The notes beneath the pieces are model-generated. The model was not told the origin of the DNA, did no database searches, and saw only the letters and a program-made list of their open reading frames with translations. 64,000 bases of DNA from Cymbidium sinense (Eukaryota > Streptophyta > Magnoliopsida > Asparagales > Orchidaceae). The stretch is from the NCBI GenBank assembly GCA_021442155.1, contig CM038228.1, forward strand, positions 14,859,179 through 14,923,178. Reading direction: 5' to 3'. A program made the translations under genes and the position numbers. Of this stretch, positions 22,213-35,400 are shown one piece after another (position 1 is the stretch's first letter; each line of letters begins with the position of its first letter).

Positions 22213-23257
22213 AGGTTCCTCTCTCCATCTTCGGTAAATGATCATTATCTCCAAGTATCGATAGTGGTTTTGTACTTTTGTCTAAATCCAAGACTTTCTT
22301 TCTTTCCATTGGCACTTAGCTTATTTCATCCTTAAGTTAAGCTATCCAACATTTTAGGTTTTAGGGCCTCACCTTGTGTTGTTCATAAAACCCCCGATGG
22401 GTGAAAATAAAAATCTAATAAGAAGAAAATGATTGAAGACTTCCTCCTTACCATTTTTATGGTAAGGAAAGGTTCATTCTAAAAATCAAGAAAAAATAAA
22501 TCCTTCATAAAAGTCTTGCTTTTCAAAAGCACCTTTTTAAAATACACTTAATAAAATATTTGCACTGCATCTAACAAATTTTTTTTATAATTGTTACATG
22601 TAGAAATATTTCAAAAAAAACCAAAAATCATGATTTTCAAAAGCACAAATGGACTTCTTCACTCAATTCATTTTGATGAAGACTTCATTTTTAAAATAAA
22701 ATTCCAACAATCCTAAACTTTCAAAAAGCGCAAAATTTGAAGATGGGCCTTTCTAGCCAATACATCCAAATGTGTTGGATAGATGTTACATCTTCAAGCA
22801 AAATCACAACTTTAAAATTCCACTAAACACATTCCATATATGTTAAGTTGGAAATTTAACCCTTTCAAAAAGCACATATGAAACCTCTCCATTCAATATT
22901 CCCACATTTATTGAATGGATATTTCATTTTCAATTAAAATAAAAAATAAATAATCTCTCAAAAAGCACATATGAATATCTCCATTCAATATACCCAAATT
23001 TATTGAATGAAAGTTTCGTTTCCAAATAAAATGACATTATTTTGAAATGCCACTTAACATATTCCATATATGATTAGGTTGGAATTTTCTCTTTCAAAAG
23101 CAATAATCACACATGAAAATACATCTTTGAAAATGAAACATAATTGATTTCCATCTTACATATCCAAATTTGTTAAGTGGAAATCCCTCTTTTCAAAATC
23201 AACAAAAAAAATATTTTTTTTTCAAAATGCATTTGGAACTTCATTCTTTAGCATACC
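22213..23257 (+). repeat. Leader of element A, first part, with palindrome units
   Basis: Untranslated, AT-rich leader. From about 22590 it carries the same short inverted repeats as B's leader (arms such as TTGAATGG...CCATTCAA and ATTTAACA/TGTTAAGT), with CTTTCAAAAGCAC filler. It is interrupted at 23257 by solo LTR C in the middle of a TTTAGCATACC unit and resumes at 30776. Confidence 0.7.
23253..23257. repeat. Target-site duplication of solo LTR C, left copy
   Basis: ATACC, repeated at 30776-30780. Joining the flanks through one ATACC restores a normal leader palindrome unit like the one at about 31070. Confidence 0.85.
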
Positions 23258-23639
23258 TGTTGACCTCATTTTTAGAATGAGCTCTCAACCCCTCCATCTT
23301 AGACATAGGACTTCTCTTAGACTTTAAGAGTTCCTTAGTCTTAAGACACATCTAGTGATTAGGTGGACACTCATAGAGAGAAAAGTTAGTCATAGGAATA
23401 GGTCATGCCTTAGGGGTGTTAGGAAAATTTGTCTACCCTTAGATTGAACCTTTCTCACCTTCCTTCCTTCAAGTCAAACTCTAAATTAATCTTATTTGAT
23501 TTTCTCCAAACTAAAAATAAACTCCATGTGATTGAAATTCAAAATTGAAATCCATTATTGAAACCCATGAATGAAAATTCCTAAGTCCTTAAATTTGCCT
23601 TTAAGGACTTAGCCCAAAATTATGATCTAAATCAAATCA

Positions 23640-24290
23640 AATCCATGAGATTTTCTCATAATTCATTAATATCTCATTTATATTCACATATATAAATGAA
23701 ATATAAATTCAAACCAATTAAACTAAACTCAAAATTCAAAATCAATTCACAAATTTTCTTAAGTCCTTAATTCCTCTCTTAAGGACTTAGCCAAAATCAT
23801 GATCAAATCAATTAAAAATCTTAAGATTTTTTCATAACTCATTTATATTCTCATTTATATTCACATATGTAAATGGAATATAATTACAAACCAATCAAAT
23901 CAAATTCTCAAATGAAATTCCTAAGTCCAAATTTTCTTAAGTCCTTAATTCCTCTCTTAAGGACTTAGCCAAAATCATGATCAAATCAATTTAAATTGAT
24001 GGGGTTTTCTCATAACTCATTTATATTCTCATTTATATTACATATAAAAATGAAATATAAATATAAATATTGCAAACCAAATTTTTTAAAAAAATCAAAA
24101 TCAAAACTCCAAAAACTTCGTAAGTCCTTTAAAAATCTTTTTAATGGACTTAGCCTAAATCATGATCAAATCACTTCAAATAATTGAAATTTTCTCATCA
24201 TCAATTTATATTCTCATTTATATTCATATATATAAATGAAATATAAATTCAAACAATCAAAAATTAATTCAAAAATCAAACCCCAATCCT
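23640..24290 (+). repeat. ~180-bp tandem repeat, four units, inside solo LTR C
   Basis: Units are marked by CTCATTTATATTCACATAT-like cores near 23655, 23845, 24015 and 24205, followed by TTAAGGACTTAGCC blocks. It corresponds to 11550-12240 in B. Confidence 0.75.
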
Positions 24291-24399
24291 TTCATATCCT
24301 TCCTTTGAATATGAAATTGTCAAATGGATCAAAACCCATTTGACTTCAAACCACATGCAAATGAATTTATATTCCAATCATAAGTCCATATACAAGTTC

Positions 24400-25280
24400 A
24401 ATCAAACTCAAATCAAGCTTTGATCAAGCTATTTGACCCACTTAGCTTTGACCCACCCAAAGTACCCATATGAGCCAAATTATAATCTTAACCAAATTGG
24501 ATTGAACCCAACTCACCTATGTCTCTCATCATGATCAGCAATCATCATGGGATGATTAATCAATCAAATTGGGTCAAACCAAGTCAAACCTAAGGGTTGA
24601 CCAAGTCAACACTTAGCCCAAAATGAAACCTAACATAGCCAAATTCCACCATAGGCCAAATTGATTGAAACCATTTATCTAAGTTCATTCATGACCTATG
24701 TTTGAACTTAACCAAGTCAACATTTGAGTCTAACCTTACCTAATTGGTCACTTGACCCAAGTTGACCCAATTTTACCTAAAAAGTCAAAATGTCAAAACT
24801 TGATCTAAGCCAAATTGATTGAAATCAATCAGTCAAGTTTATTCCAAATCACTTGTTGAACTTGACCAAAGCCTCAATTGGCCAACTAGACCTAACCTAG
24901 CCCAATTGACCTTAGACCCAACTTGACCTAAAGGGGTCATGTTGAGCCAAATTCAAACATAACCCAAATTGATTAGAAATAAAGATACCAATCCACTCCA
25001 TATGACTAACCAAACCTAAACCTACCCATGATCTAGCCCAAATAGGTTAAATGGGTCAAATAGGTCAACTTGACCCATTTGACCTAAATGAAGTCATATG
25101 AGCCAAATAAAAACCAAATTAAACCAAACCAAAGCTACCAAAACATTTCAAATGGTCATATGAACTTGACCCTTGGTTTGACCCAATTTGACCAATTGGT
25201 CAACTAAGTTGACCCATTTTGACCTAAATGGGTCAACATGAGCCAAACCTTATCAAATGAATTCCAAATCTCATGAAACT
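24400..25280 (+). repeat. GGTCAA/TTGACC-rich degenerate block in LTR C
   Basis: Dozens of short motifs such as TTGACCCAATTTGACC and AAGTCAAACC occur in irregular order. The same block lies at 44160-44960 in A's 3' LTR and in reverse at 10320-11250 in B. It looks like an old, short-period repeat that has diverged beyond alignment to a unit. No coding potential. Confidence 0.65.
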
Positions 25281-28200
25281 TGGCCAAACCTAGTTTCTCC
25301 ACATATACCAAATATATCAAATAGCAAAATGACCATTCTACCCTAGGCCATATAAAATGTTTGGTCTAATCCATGGGTAATTTGGTCATGCCTTCATATC
25401 AATAGCTCAAGTGGACCTAATGAAGAGTGGTGCATCCAACCCAATGGGTTTAGGTCAGCCCAAATGGACCCAAGGCAAAACCCAACCCCAGCTCAAACAA
25501 ATCCTCCTTCCACTCAATTTGATGCATGGGAGGTTACCAATCCACTCAAGACCTCAACCACCATGTGCAAAGAGCTAACATCAAATAACCCCTCCAATGT
25601 GGTCAAGGATCAAACAAAGGTGTGTTTCCTTGATTGCCATGGGGATATATACCCCTAATTCAATTTGAATAATGATTCCCACATTCAGCCAGAGAGTGTT
25701 AAGAAAGATGAGAGCCATCAAGCTTTCTAAGAGGGATTTGAAAAGTGCTTTCTATTTTCTCCATTAAAATAGCTCACTTCAATACTCAACTTCCTCTATA
25801 CTCAAACCCATTCCAACTCCTCTTGCACTAGATCAACCACAAGTTCCCAGTTCCCAAAGCAAGGAGAGTCTCAATGGATCAAAGCAAAAGGAGATGGCCA
25901 AGAAGATCCACTCAACCCAAGGCTTGAAACTTTAGACTCCACTAGACAAGCTACCTCATGAGCTTGAGTGGATCCCCCCGAGGTATGGAATTTTCACCGC
26001 TTAGCTTGTGTTGGTCTTTTATGAAAGCAATTTTCATATTATGTAAAATCCATAATTGGATATGCTCCTTATTAGCTTTAGATGGTGTGGGTACAATCTC
26101 ATTCCAATCTTAGCTCATTCGAGCTTGGATCTTCTCTAAGATAATGGACAGCCTCTATTAATCCTAAGGAAGAATCGGGAAATCCATCCATCCGATTTGA
26201 TGGATGGATTATTCTACATTTTAGAAATATTTTATCTTAAACCATGGATGATCTCGTCATCCGATCCGATCAACGATCAAAGCGTGTCCCACCCCCACCA
26301 TTTGATATTTAAGTATAAGCTCATAAAGCGGCGTAAAGACCCACATAATGCGTCTGTGAGGGATTAGTTAAGGGATTTAATTAATGTTAATTAATCTTTT
26401 GATCTTAAAAAATTCATATCTATTTCAATAAAATTCAAAAAAAATATGAGGTAAAATCCAATGGAAAGATAATTCAACCTAGAATATTTTAAAAATAATT
26501 TCAATGGATTTTGAATTATCCTTTTCTCTGATTTTGGGTTTTATTAGAAATATCATTTTATTAATTACTTCTTAATTAATCCTCTCATTAATCCCAAACT
26601 TTTTGGGTATGATTTAAGGGATGACATCTGCCTCCCCTAATTTTCTTGGGATTTATTTAAAGCTTAATTGGGGGAATTGCAGATGTGTTTCTTAATTACC
26701 CTCCTTATGTAATTAAGAATAATTAGAGTTTGGATTAGTATTTTAATCCATTTTTAAGGTTGATTAAGGTTATATCTAGTGAATAGGAGGCTTAGGGAAT
26801 AATTTTGGGTCATTTCCCCTAAGCTATTCCCTAAACTCCCATTTCTTTCCTTATTCTTCTCTTAATTAAGGGTTAATTCATTAATTATCCCCTTAATTAA
26901 TTTCTAAATATTTTAAAAACTTCTAGAACTTAATTAATCTACTTTGGGTAGATGCTTAGGTGTCTAAGAGCCTAAGTTCAATTAATAAAATCAAAATCCA
27001 ATGCATATGTATGAAGGGGTGTTTTGAAATTACTTAAGCAAAACCCTTTAGCTTAATTAACCATTAATCATGAGCCAAATTGCACTAGGCCCTTTTCTTC
27101 CTAGGTGCATTGCTTGTGAGTTTTTATGTCATCTCATTGGCTCATAATTACTTGGTTAACTATGTTAAGGTGGTGTAGGTAAGGGTTAATTAACTTGCTT
27201 AATTCATACCTTAACCTAATTATATATAAAAATGAATCTAATCATCTAAAAATTAAACAAAAAAATCAAACACATGTGTAAATGGGTTAGGAATAGTAAA
27301 CTCAATCCACTTTTTCAAAATTAAATCAAACTTAAGAACAAACAAAATCACATTGAATTAACTTTGATTTATTTTAAGCCTTCTTATTCCATAAGAATGT
27401 CTTTAGGATTTAATTAAAGTGAATATGTTTACATGCTTTCATTTCTTTGATTCTTTCCCAACATGTTAAATTTGTATGTCATTTGGTTTCATGCATCCAT
27501 ATTTTTCAAATTCAAATTCAAAAAATGAAATTGTTTACTTTATGTCAAATTTCCATGTGTGTAGAAATAGAAATATGTGGCTATTATCACAACTAAATTC
27601 AAATTATTTTCAAAACATATAAATCAATTATCAAATCTAAAAGTGTGCTACTTATATTTCAATTAAAAGCTTGCATGTGAAGAAAATATAAGGATGTGCT
27701 TAGTATTTCTCTTCTTTAATGTTAGTATAGTTTGAATGAGTTGGTAAGATGAATGGTTCATTTGAAAAGAACCTAACACTTACCTAATTCCATATCCTAT
27801 TCATTCCTATACTATCACATAAGAAGGGTTACCTATGCTTGGACACATAAATGGATAAATAAAATTAATCAATTAATACAACTTTTGCATTCTTTCTTAA
27901 ATTTATTTCTTTTGTACACATGTTCGTATTTAAGGAAAGTGGTATATTATTCTAGACAACCCCGAGGTTGCGAGGCTTTAAGTAGCCCTAAGTAGGCCTT
28001 GTACCTTACACCTCTGGTTAACAATGGCGCTATACTCACTTATGCCTTTCTTACTTTCATGTGTGCATATAAAAAATTGGATAAAGAAACCCTCTTCTAC
28101 TTAAAGAAAACCATGCATCTTAAATTTCCAAATTTCCTTAAATGGATTACTTAGGATGTATCATAAAGTATATTAAATATTCTCATTTATATGTATAGAT

Positions 28201-29092
28201 ATGATTAGGATGCATTCATATGAATGTTATACATGTTGGAAAAGAAATGAAGTAATGTATGTTTTGTGAATTTGGTTCATTTTATTTAATCTCAAAATGT
28301 TTTACTTTTTGAATAGGTTTATTTAGAGTTCATATAAACTTAGGATTAATTAAAAATACTTAATCAAAACATTCACTAAACAAAACTAAAATGTGAACCT
28401 ACTTTAGAAATAACTTAGGTTAGGGAAGGAAAGAGAAGTTCTCTTCTCTTTCACCTCTCTTTATAACTTAGTAATTAATTATAGGATTCACTTGAACATG
28501 ATCAAAACATGAAATAAAATCAATCCTAAATTAATTAAACAACTTAAATAAAACCCTCCTCTAAGTTGAACATGTTATCATATTTAGAAAATGTGAACCT
28601 AAAGTCATAGCTAAGCATACCACACAAACCTTCAAAGCACACACATTAGCCGACGTCACCACTTCTAGCTTTATGTTAGGGCGGTGTATGGTTTGATGTT
28701 TGTTTTGTTTTTTGATATATATTTTAGACTGGATGTTAGGGTGTATGCTCATAGAATGAATGGTAGGACACTCTTAGTCTAATTACTATTTTCTGTAAAG
28801 GATTGTGCTTAAGGGGTGCTATCATAAATTAAAATATAAATACTTTTGCTTGAAGGTGTTTTATTCCCCTAAGCATAATCCAATAAACCAGGTGGACTCA
28901 GTCACCCATGTGTGGGGTGATAAGTCTTTGCTAGGGATTTGTGTGATTTTTTTTAGCTAATCTCTGTTTTGCAGGTGTTGGTTAGATCTTCATTCTTTTC
29001 CTTTTCATGTAAATTTGTGCAATTAGGATTTTGGAATGATTGTTATGGGGATTAGGATAAGAATTGATCATAAAATCCTATCTTTTGCACCA

Positions 29093-29190
29093 TGTGAAGT
29101 GTTGGAGCATCTACCTTCCAACTATCCAAAAGAAGGAACCAAAGAAAAAAGAAGAAAAGAAGAAGAAAGAAGAAAAGAAGAATGAAGAAA
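29093..29190 (+). repeat. GAA-rich purine tract in LTR C
   Basis: About 100 bases almost purely A and G (GAAGAAAAG-type). It is conserved in position in all LTR copies (20513-20580, 49695-49765, and as CTT on the plus strand at 6170-6235 in B). It ends 70-110 bases before the putative TATA box. Confidence 0.7.
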
Positions 29191-29261
29191 TGAATCTTGA
29201 AGACCTCATAATAATGAATTCCTTTCTTAATTGTAATTTAATTCATTTATAATCCGGGTTG

Positions 29262-29267
29262 TATAAG
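29262..29267 (+). promoter_or_regulatory. Putative TATA box of the giant LTR (C copy)
   Basis: TATAAG in the conserved context GGGTTGTATAAG. See the equivalent site in A for the argument and its limits. Confidence 0.3.
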
Positions 29268-30775
29268 TGAGCTCACCCAATTTGTTTTTCTGGTGGTATC
29301 ACAACGGCCTTTTATTCTTTTTGCGATTAGCTTTATAAATTTATTGATGATTTGTTTAGCTTTTGCATTAAGTGGCATCTTTCTTAGTTTCATACTTGCT
29401 TTATGTATGGCCTGGATGTGGATTAGGCTCTTTAGAAAAAAATAAATCTTTTACCAAACTTAACAACTCAAACTAAAAATAAAGAACTCATAACCTCACC
29501 TAAAGCTTAGGTTTAAAATCAAGATAAAAGAATTAATAACCCTTTAGTTGGATGAGTATTTCTTTTGCAATATCATGCACAAATTCATCTTATTTCACTC
29601 TTGATTGGAGGGCTTTCACCTTTGCCAAAGAAACTTGGCTTAACCTGAGGAAAACACACCTCCTTTTCACCGATTTTGGCCAATAACTTTATTTCTCATG
29701 CATTAAGCATATGAATCCTATTAGCTTGAGTCTAAATGATTGTCCAAAAATAAAAATAAAATGAAATTTGAATGGCATTAGATTTAGGTCATTTGAATCG
29801 TACCCTTACATGATCTAGTCTCTTTAGGGAGTGAGTTTAAGGATATAGTCTCTTTCTAAATAAAAAATAGCCTAACTTATCTTACATAAGCATAAGACTT
29901 ACCTACATGTATTTAAAATCGTAGGAGGAGTTAGTTGGCGGCCACTCCCAGGCGGTTGTAAGTCCAAGCAGTTGAGTGATTTATCCTCTCTTGTGAAGGT
30001 AAACCAAGTACCCATTTTCACCTTAGATTTAGGTTGTGCTTTCGGCCCTCACCAAAGCTCTTTAGATTTAGGTTCTGAGGTTGCTTCTCTTTTTTGTAGG
30101 CTATAAGCATAATTCCTCACCTCTTAGGCATTTCCTTAATCTTGTGTTAAGGAATCATAAGTCTAAAATTTCTAATGAAAAAGTCAACTCAAACTAACTA
30201 AATCATAAAGCCCAATTATAGGATAGTTTGTGATGCTCGCTAGGTTTCCTAGCACCTTGGGCATCTCCTACTTACCTTTCTTTTGTCTTCAATAATAACT
30301 CCCTCTCTTTGATCAATCCCATTTGATCTTCAAAAATGAACTAATCAATCGATAGTCCTTTCCTATTGAAATCTTTGAAGACAATGATCATTTACCTTAA
30401 TCAAGAGTATTCCTAAGAGATCTCATCCCTCGGGATGTAATTAACTATGGGGGCTTGCCCCTGTAGGGAACTTAACGAACCTGATTTAAACTAAACCATG
30501 CTTTACTTTTCCCTGTAAAGTAGGGGAAAAATATTTGGTACATATGTAGACCCATCATCCTTAGGAGTCCTTATTGAGGTGATTAGGTCCATTAAAGCAT
30601 AGTGACTTCTATCTTCTGAGATAGTACACTATTTCCTTGATGATGTACTCGATCACCTGAATAAGTATATCTATGGATCTGCGTGACATCCCAAAAAGAT
30701 GAATTTTGATATTCTTGCCTCTCTTTCTCCTAACCAATAGATTTGAAGGCAACTCTATAGAAAATTTTCTCCATA

Positions 30776-30780
30776 ATACC
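30776..30780. repeat. Target-site duplication of solo LTR C, right copy
   Basis: ATACC, directly followed by ACATTTGCTAAAGTGAAG, a standard leader unit of element A. Confidence 0.85.
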
Positions 30781-31816
30781 ACATTTGCTAAAGTGAAGTC
30801 TCCCTTTACAAAACAAAAATTGGAAACACATTTTTGGAATTTCATTTAGCACACTCAAATTTGCTAAGTGAAATCTCCATTCCACAAAATTTTCAAAACA
30901 CATTTGGAACTTCATTCTAACATACCACATTTGCCAAAATGAAGTCTCTCTTTTCCAAAACAAAATTTGAACACATTTTTTGGAATTTCATTTAGCATTC
31001 CCAAATTTGCTAAGTGAAATCTCCATTTCACAAAATTTCAAAAAATATATTGAATTTTATTTTAGCATACCATATTTGCTAAAGTGAAGTCTGCATTTTC
31101 AATCAAAATCCAAAACAAAAGAAACACATTAAGATCTCCTTAGCATACCCAAATTTTCTAAGGATCCTATTTTTCAAAATCAAAGCCTCTAAAAAACAAA
31201 AGAAACACATTAGTATTTTCCTAGCATACTCAAATTTGCTAAGAAACCCATTTTCAAAAAATTTCAAAACACACTTGGATTCCTCATTTAGCCTACCCAA
31301 ATTTGCTAAATGAGAATCCCATTTTTTAATCACAAATGATTCACAAAATAAAGCAAATAAAGAAAAAAAAAGAAATTATTTTCAAACACTCCACTTAGTA
31401 TATCCAAATTTTCTATGTGAGTAGATTCCAAATATCTCAAATCAAAAATCAAATTGACCCTTTATTTTAACATACCCAAATTTATTAAATAAAGGGTCCT
31501 CAAAATCAAAATTCAAATTCAAATATGAACCTATGGAAGCATCTCTTCAAAAATACTTGAACCCATTTTCAACATATCCAAATTTGTTGAAAGTGGATTC
31601 TACATCCAAAAATTCCTCTTTCCAATCAAATCTCAAAATCTATTCTAAATCATTTGAACCCGAGTTAACACTTCTAAGATGTTAAGTATAGGTTCAATTT
31701 CTAAATTCAAAACTCAAAATCAATAAAGATCTAATTTAAGTTTATTTTTGACATGGCAGACTCTCATTCAGCAATAGTTTCAGTTTCAATCTCAGTTCAA
31801 TTTTTAGTTGGTAGAA
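30781..31816 (+). repeat. Leader of element A, second part: palindrome array
   Basis: Resumption of A's leader after solo LTR C. Units of about 60-110 bp have inverted arms such as TTTAGCA...TGCTAAA (near 30843, 30985, 31067, 31137, 31220, 31290, 31465). Open frames on the minus strand here (30609-31333) are repeat artefacts with the same repeated LANL and MCFFC wording. Confidence 0.75.
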
Positions 31817-32030
31817 ATGGTAGTGCCCAAATATGTGTTTACTTTTCCCCATGGGATGGATCTGGCCCTAGATCAGGGCAGCCTTCCCCGCTTTGACTAC
31901 GCCCATCTCATCCACTTTGGATGAGGTTTTGAGGGGGCGAGGATTACATGTGAGGGCACTTCCCTCACCATTAGTAAAAGCATAGTGATTGAGAAAAAGC
32001 TGATCATTCAGATTGACATGCCAACAGTCT
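31817..32030 (+). pseudogene. ORF1-like small protein of element A (broken)
   Basis: From ATG 31817 the frame reads MVVPKYVFTFPHGMDLALDQ and continues in parallel with B's 87-aa protein (2802-3065). A TGA replaces the residue between the two glycines of the LIHFG-x-GF motif. The start was chosen by alignment to B. Function unknown. Confidence 0.55.
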
Positions 32031-32852
32031 GATATTCTCTTACTGAAGAGATAAGGTCATGATTCTTATAGTGTTAGCATCAGTACTAGTGTCTGTGATA
32101 GTGTTAGTGCACCCGGTTATTTCCCGTGAAGCACTAGTGAGGGCTAGCACCCACTCATTAGCACCTTCCAAGGGGAGGGTTCCCTTGATCCCAAGGATCG
32201 TCACCCTTACTTTTAAGGTCGGGTTTAGCTCTTACTCTGCTTGCCCCACCAAGACCTAGAGAAGGAACAAGAACCGCATGATAAAGAGGTACCATACAAC
32301 GCTGTGGGAGATGAGGCAGACACTGTATTGAGTTGCCCACTTTGATTTTCCCACTGGTTATAGCGAACCCATTCTGTCCTCTCTCTAGGTCTGACAGAGG
32401 ATTGTCAGGAGGATCTTTGCTTCACCTCCACTTGCGGTTCAGTTTCAACCACCAGTCAGTCAAAGTAGGGAGTCATATGTCGGCCTCCGTTTAGTTCTAC
32501 TCTAGGTTGGCAGAACCTACGGATGATCTAAGTCCGGGGCTCAATTTGATTTGAGATCTATTATCCCCTGCTATGTGGGGAAGCATATTCAACAGGAGAG
32601 GGCTATGTAGGCCCATAACTCTGTTCATATCACCAGCCGGGAGAGGCAGAGGTTCAGTCAGCAGTCAGCATCTTCTGCACTTATTGATTTTCCTAATCGG
32701 TGCACTACCCGCGTCAATCATACCGATAGTATTCTGCTCACAGGGACTACCCATCATAGGAGGAGAGCTCCTATTCAGAGATCTCCTCCACACCGCCTCA
32801 CCTCCCACCATCTCCAATCCATGTTCCAAAGATCTCTAGTTCTACCAAAGGC
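32031..32852 (+). other. Region between ORF1 and gag in A, no intact frame
   Basis: Colinear with 2064-2800 of B in reverse. Short open frames (32059-32259, 32573-32839) exist but do not match B's frames, so I do not call them genes. It probably represents decayed coding or spacer sequence. Confidence 0.45.
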
Positions 32853-35400
32853 CATGAAGGCCACGGGAGAAGAGGACAGGTGACCTATGCCAAGAGATCC
32901 TATCCTATCTACACCACCTACTGTGATGAGGCTGAGCTCTTTTACTCAACCTTATGCCCTAGGAGTGGTGACCTCAAAGCATAGTAGTCGCCCCTTCACC
33001 ACCACCATTGCAGCAGGATATAGAGATGGTTGTAGCAATTATTAAAGGAGAGGGTGATAGTTCAGCCAGACATATGATGATAGATCCTCTTAGGAGTGTC
33101 ACCCCATGATTCAATGAGATGAGCATATTTCTTCCGTGAGTAGCTTAACTCTTCAATAGTAGGGAGGTTCAGTGCCTCATAGTACATGATAGTGATCCCA
33201 CCACCGGTCAGCCAAAGTCATTTATGCCAGTTCTGATATATTATTCTCTAGATGATATAATGGCTCATTGGAGAAGAAAGAGATCCTAGGATATGACTGG
33301 TCTGATGATGAGAAGATTACTTTTGATCCTAATGAAGATGATTGGGATTTGCATTTGATATACGGGATCCTCCTGAGAGAAGACTATGGAAGATGTTGAG
33401 CTGAAGGAAGCCTAACTCAACACCTCCTAGCATAGATAAAACACAAGGATGAAAAAATAGATAGGATGGAGAAGAGGCTCAAAGATCTGCTTGCAGTTAT
33501 CTTAGCACTTCAAAACAAAGCCTCGATAGTTCATCCTTCTATAGACCAGTCACCAGTAGGTGTTTGGATCCAAGACTTTACCTTCAGTAGAGCAAGGTAA
33601 CACCAGTAAGTTAGGAAGGTAGTGGATAGTACCTCCATACAAAAAAAGATATAAAGAACATGGTTGAGAAGTAGGTGAGAGAAGTGTCTCAAGCCCAAGG
33701 AGGATCATCAGTTCCAAAGGGCAGACCCTACCTAGACGAATTTGATGTAATCTAATATTCTAAGGGTTTCATGTCACCTTCTTTCAAGAGTTTTGATGGT
33801 AGTGGAAACCTGAGGTAGAACATTACATTTTAGAGCTAGTTTTTATAATGCTGGTGGCAGTGAGGCTTTACTCTTCCATCTCTTCGTCAGTAGCTTAGCG
33901 AGTATAGCATTTGGCTGGTATGCTAAACTTTCCAATAGTTTAGTGAAGACTTTTGCTGAGTTGGAGCAACTCTTTATCAAGAGATTTTCTAGAGCTCAGC
34001 AAAGGGTCAATGTTGGCAATCTTGTTGTGGCTCAATAAAACCATGGTGAGTCCCTTATTGATTACATTCTCAGATGGCATAATTTGAGTATGAAATGTGA
34101 ACCACAGCTATCTGAACAACATACGATCGAGATTTTCTTAAGAATATCCATGGCTCGATCGCCTTCATGCTCAAAGGTTTCACCATCAAAACTTTTGAGA
34201 AATTAATCAATAAGGAGGCAAGCTTATAAGGAGAAGCCAAACAGTCTCCTTCTCTAGATCTACTAGAAAATCCAAAGTCGTAGAAGATAAATGATAAGAA
34301 GCCCGGGGCTGTGATAGTAGTAGATAAGGGGAAATAGTCAGCCAGAGAGCAGTACGAGAGACCTCGAGCTCCACAAGAGTCACCTTCTACCACCACATCG
34401 AGGCCCCACAATCATAATATCCTGCATAGCCTCCTCAACCATATCATCAAGAAGTGGTACACATACCCATTGCCAGGTAGCTATGATCTACCTACTCTTT
34501 TAGATAAACTAAACAAACCATATTCATTTTAGAGGGAGGTAGTTAGGAAAATCTTTAAGAATCTCTTAAATAAACCTGACTTTCAACTACCCAAACCTAG
34601 AAGGCCGAAAGTAGTGGGCAAAAGCAATGATCCTAACTTTTTCCCTACCATCGCATGCTAGGTCATGTTCTGGAGGATTGCTTTACATTCAAGGACTAGC
34701 TTGAACATAACTTCAAGACAGGTTCTATAGTTATCCCGAAGGAATATCTTGTGGAACTACCATCTAGTTCCATTAGGGTAATCCTTGGGGATGACTACAA
34801 TCCTTCCAAAACAAAGAAGGTTGGGATATCTCTTTATCCAAAATCTCTAAGAAAATTCTCTAAAATCAAGAAACTTTCCTTGCAGGTGCCTGAGCTAGCT
34901 CAAACCTCCAACATCAAGGAAGATTTGTAAGTTACCAAAGTGAACTCAAGAAAAGGGAGAGCTCAAGCAAGATGTGTGCCCGGGATAGCAATAAACCACC
35001 GACGATCAGCCTCCCATCCGTCTCCATACTACATGACACCTACTTCATAGCTCTCTTCTCTTCTAGTACAACTTAGATTGGCAGATGAGGGCATAAAATC
35101 CCTCACCCCTCTTACTTTACTTTATTTCTATTATATACCTCCTATTAAATACAAGAAATTGAAGAATAAAGCTAGCTTGAACTATATCTATGTCACTTAT
35201 GATGAGTTGTCTAAATCTATTCCTAATGATAACTCTTCAAGTCTAAACAACAACTATAATAATTCTGATCTTCATCTTTCTGATTCAGAGTTGGATTTTC
35301 CTACTTTGAATACTATGGGTTCATCTCTTGAAATAGACTTGGAATCATCCGATTCTAAGGATTCCATAGGAGAAGCTATAGGTGAGCCTGATGTGTAGGT
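32853..35400 (+). pseudogene. gag: gag of element A (decayed)
   Basis: Begins at ATG 32853 by alignment to B's 198-aa piece. At about 33700 there is the GGSSVPKGRPYLDEFDVI motif. At 33830-34090 the capsid core can be followed (ASFYNAGGSEALLFHLF; LEQLFIKRFSRAQQRVN), then a basic/Pro-rich region, then a tail at about 34735-34800 matching B's left-edge sequence. The last part (35078-35398, 106 aa) is an open, Ser/Asp/Asn-rich spacer of unknown role. Many in-frame stops lie where Gln, Arg or Trp codons are expected. Confidence 0.7.

Larger units (their letters stand above)
23258..30775 (+). mobile_element. Element C: complete 7.5 kb solo LTR of the giant-LTR family
   Basis: Starts TGTTGACCTC and ends TTTTCTCCATA, colinear end to end with the LTR termini of A (TATTGGGG...; ...TTTTCACCACA). 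It is flanked by a perfect ATACC duplication, with A's leader on both sides and no internal region. That is the product expected when the two LTRs of one insertion recombine and delete the body. It contains four ~180-bp tandem units, a GGTCAA-rich block and a conserved purine tract. Short open frames in it are not conserved and are not genes. Confidence 0.88.

Noticed and set aside
30609..31333. Three minus-strand open frames with similar wording
   Set aside because: They translate the leader palindrome repeats in A and lie antisense to the element.
34070..34411. 113-aa minus-strand open frame
   Set aside because: It is antisense to the gag region of element A, which is colinear with B on the other strand.
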